This document shows, one piece after another, positions 5,347-5,692 of a stretch of 5,692 nucleotides of DNA; position 1 is the stretch's first letter; each line of letters opens with the position of its first letter. The notes beneath the pieces were generated by a model, which did no database searches, was not told where the DNA came from, and was given only the letters and a program-made list of their open reading frames with translations. A program made the position numbers and the translations under genes. The DNA is from Thiomonas sp. Lineage in GTDB: Bacteria; Pseudomonadota; Gammaproteobacteria; Burkholderiales; Burkholderiaceae_C. Location: assembly GCA_027451915.1 (NCBI GenBank), contig DAIDHU010000204.1, positions 1-5,692 of the forward strand, given 5' to 3'.

Positions 5347-5368
5347 CGCATCGCACCCGGAGTACTCC

Positions 5369-5692
5369 ATGACCCAAGCCATCGCCAAGCTCGACCTGCC
5401 CTTGCAAACCGTTGCCTCGACCACAGGCAAGGCTCGCGACATGCTCGAGACCTCGCAGCGCAACCTCGGCTTCGTACCCAACATGTACGCCAACATGGCG
5501 AACTCGCCCGGCCTGCTGCAGACCTACCTGCTGGGCTACGAGCTGTTCCGCAACGAGGGCGGCTTCAGCCCGGTCGAACAGGAAGTCGTGTTCCTGGCCA
5601 TCAGCCGCTACAACGGCTGCACCTACTGCACCGCCGCCCACAGCATGATCGCCGACAAGATGTCGGGCGTGCCCGCCGACGTGCTGGCCGCG
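5369..5692 (+). CDS. AhpD-like carboxymuconolactone decarboxylase family protein, 3' end beyond the window
   Basis: The first 108 residues are present and the frame is open to the last base; the family is usually 180-190 residues, so about 75 or more are missing. NGCTYCTAAHSMIADKMSGV (82-101) holds the CxxC (Cys84, Cys87) and His91. Together with Glu72 it reproduces the E-x11-CxxC-xxx-H spacing of the AhpD active site, in which Glu and His assist a Cys pair that reduces alkyl hydroperoxides. The N-terminal LGFVPNMYANMANSPGLLQT (33-52) is typical of the peroxidase-related branch of this fold. GGAG at 5359-5362, six bases before the ATG, supports the start. No signal peptide: cytoplasmic. Its palindrome is shared with the DsbA-like gene, suggesting one regulon. 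Whether it is a peroxidase or works on another substrate cannot be told from this part. Confidence 0.88.
   Translation, partial: MTQAIAKLDLPLQTVASTTGKARDMLETSQRNLGFVPNMYANMANSPGLLQTYLLGYELFRNEGGFSPVEQEVVFLAISRYNGCTYCTAAHSMIADKMSGVPADVLAA

Noticed and set aside
1..5692. CRISPR array, insertion sequence or phage genes
   Set aside because: No spaced direct repeats, transposase or phage-type protein is visible anywhere.

Overview
The window is very GC-rich and gene-dense. Its coding regions strongly favour G or C at third positions, and it carries a bacterial tRNA-Asp with encoded CCA. Together with the gene types (PmpA/PmpB transporter halves, an MgtC/DUF4010 membrane protein, a COG3531-type DsbA-like protein, a TetR regulator and an AhpD-like protein), this points to a high-GC Pseudomonadota chromosome, most likely a betaproteobacterium. 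The lineage is inferred; nothing here fixes the genus.

Left part (1-2950, all + strand): a small protein of unknown function (90-443) is followed by an AT-rich gap with a weak promoter-like stretch. Next come two half-size YeeE/YedE membrane proteins whose genes overlap by four bases (pmpA 509-964, pmpB 961-1473). They probably work together as a carrier of thiosulfate or a related sulfur species. A 424-residue MgtC/DUF4010 membrane protein follows (1517-2791). A near-consensus sigma70 promoter begins inside its last codons and drives tRNA-Asp(GTC) (2836-2912), which ends at a clear intrinsic terminator.

Middle (2950-3880, - strand): a small lipoprotein with a carboxypeptidase-regulatory-like fold (3452 to 3033) lies behind a doubtful small ORF (3837 to 3565). 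That ORF has an excellent ribosome binding site and a CPMC motif, but its codon bias fades partway through. The rest of this stretch has no recognisable gene.

Right part (3880-5692, + strand): a DsbA-like CSWC protein (3956-4639), a TetR-family regulator (4696-5256) and an AhpD-like alkylhydroperoxidase cut by the window end (5369 onward). The same imperfect 16-bp palindrome, 13 of 16 positions shared, lies in front of the first and third genes (3890-3905 and 5275-5290) in otherwise different intergenic DNA. The simplest reading is that the TetR protein between them binds both sites and controls a small thiol-redox regulon. It has a cysteine (Cys100) in the position of the redox-sensing cysteine of NemR. 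This putative self-contained redox-responsive cassette is the most interesting part of the window.
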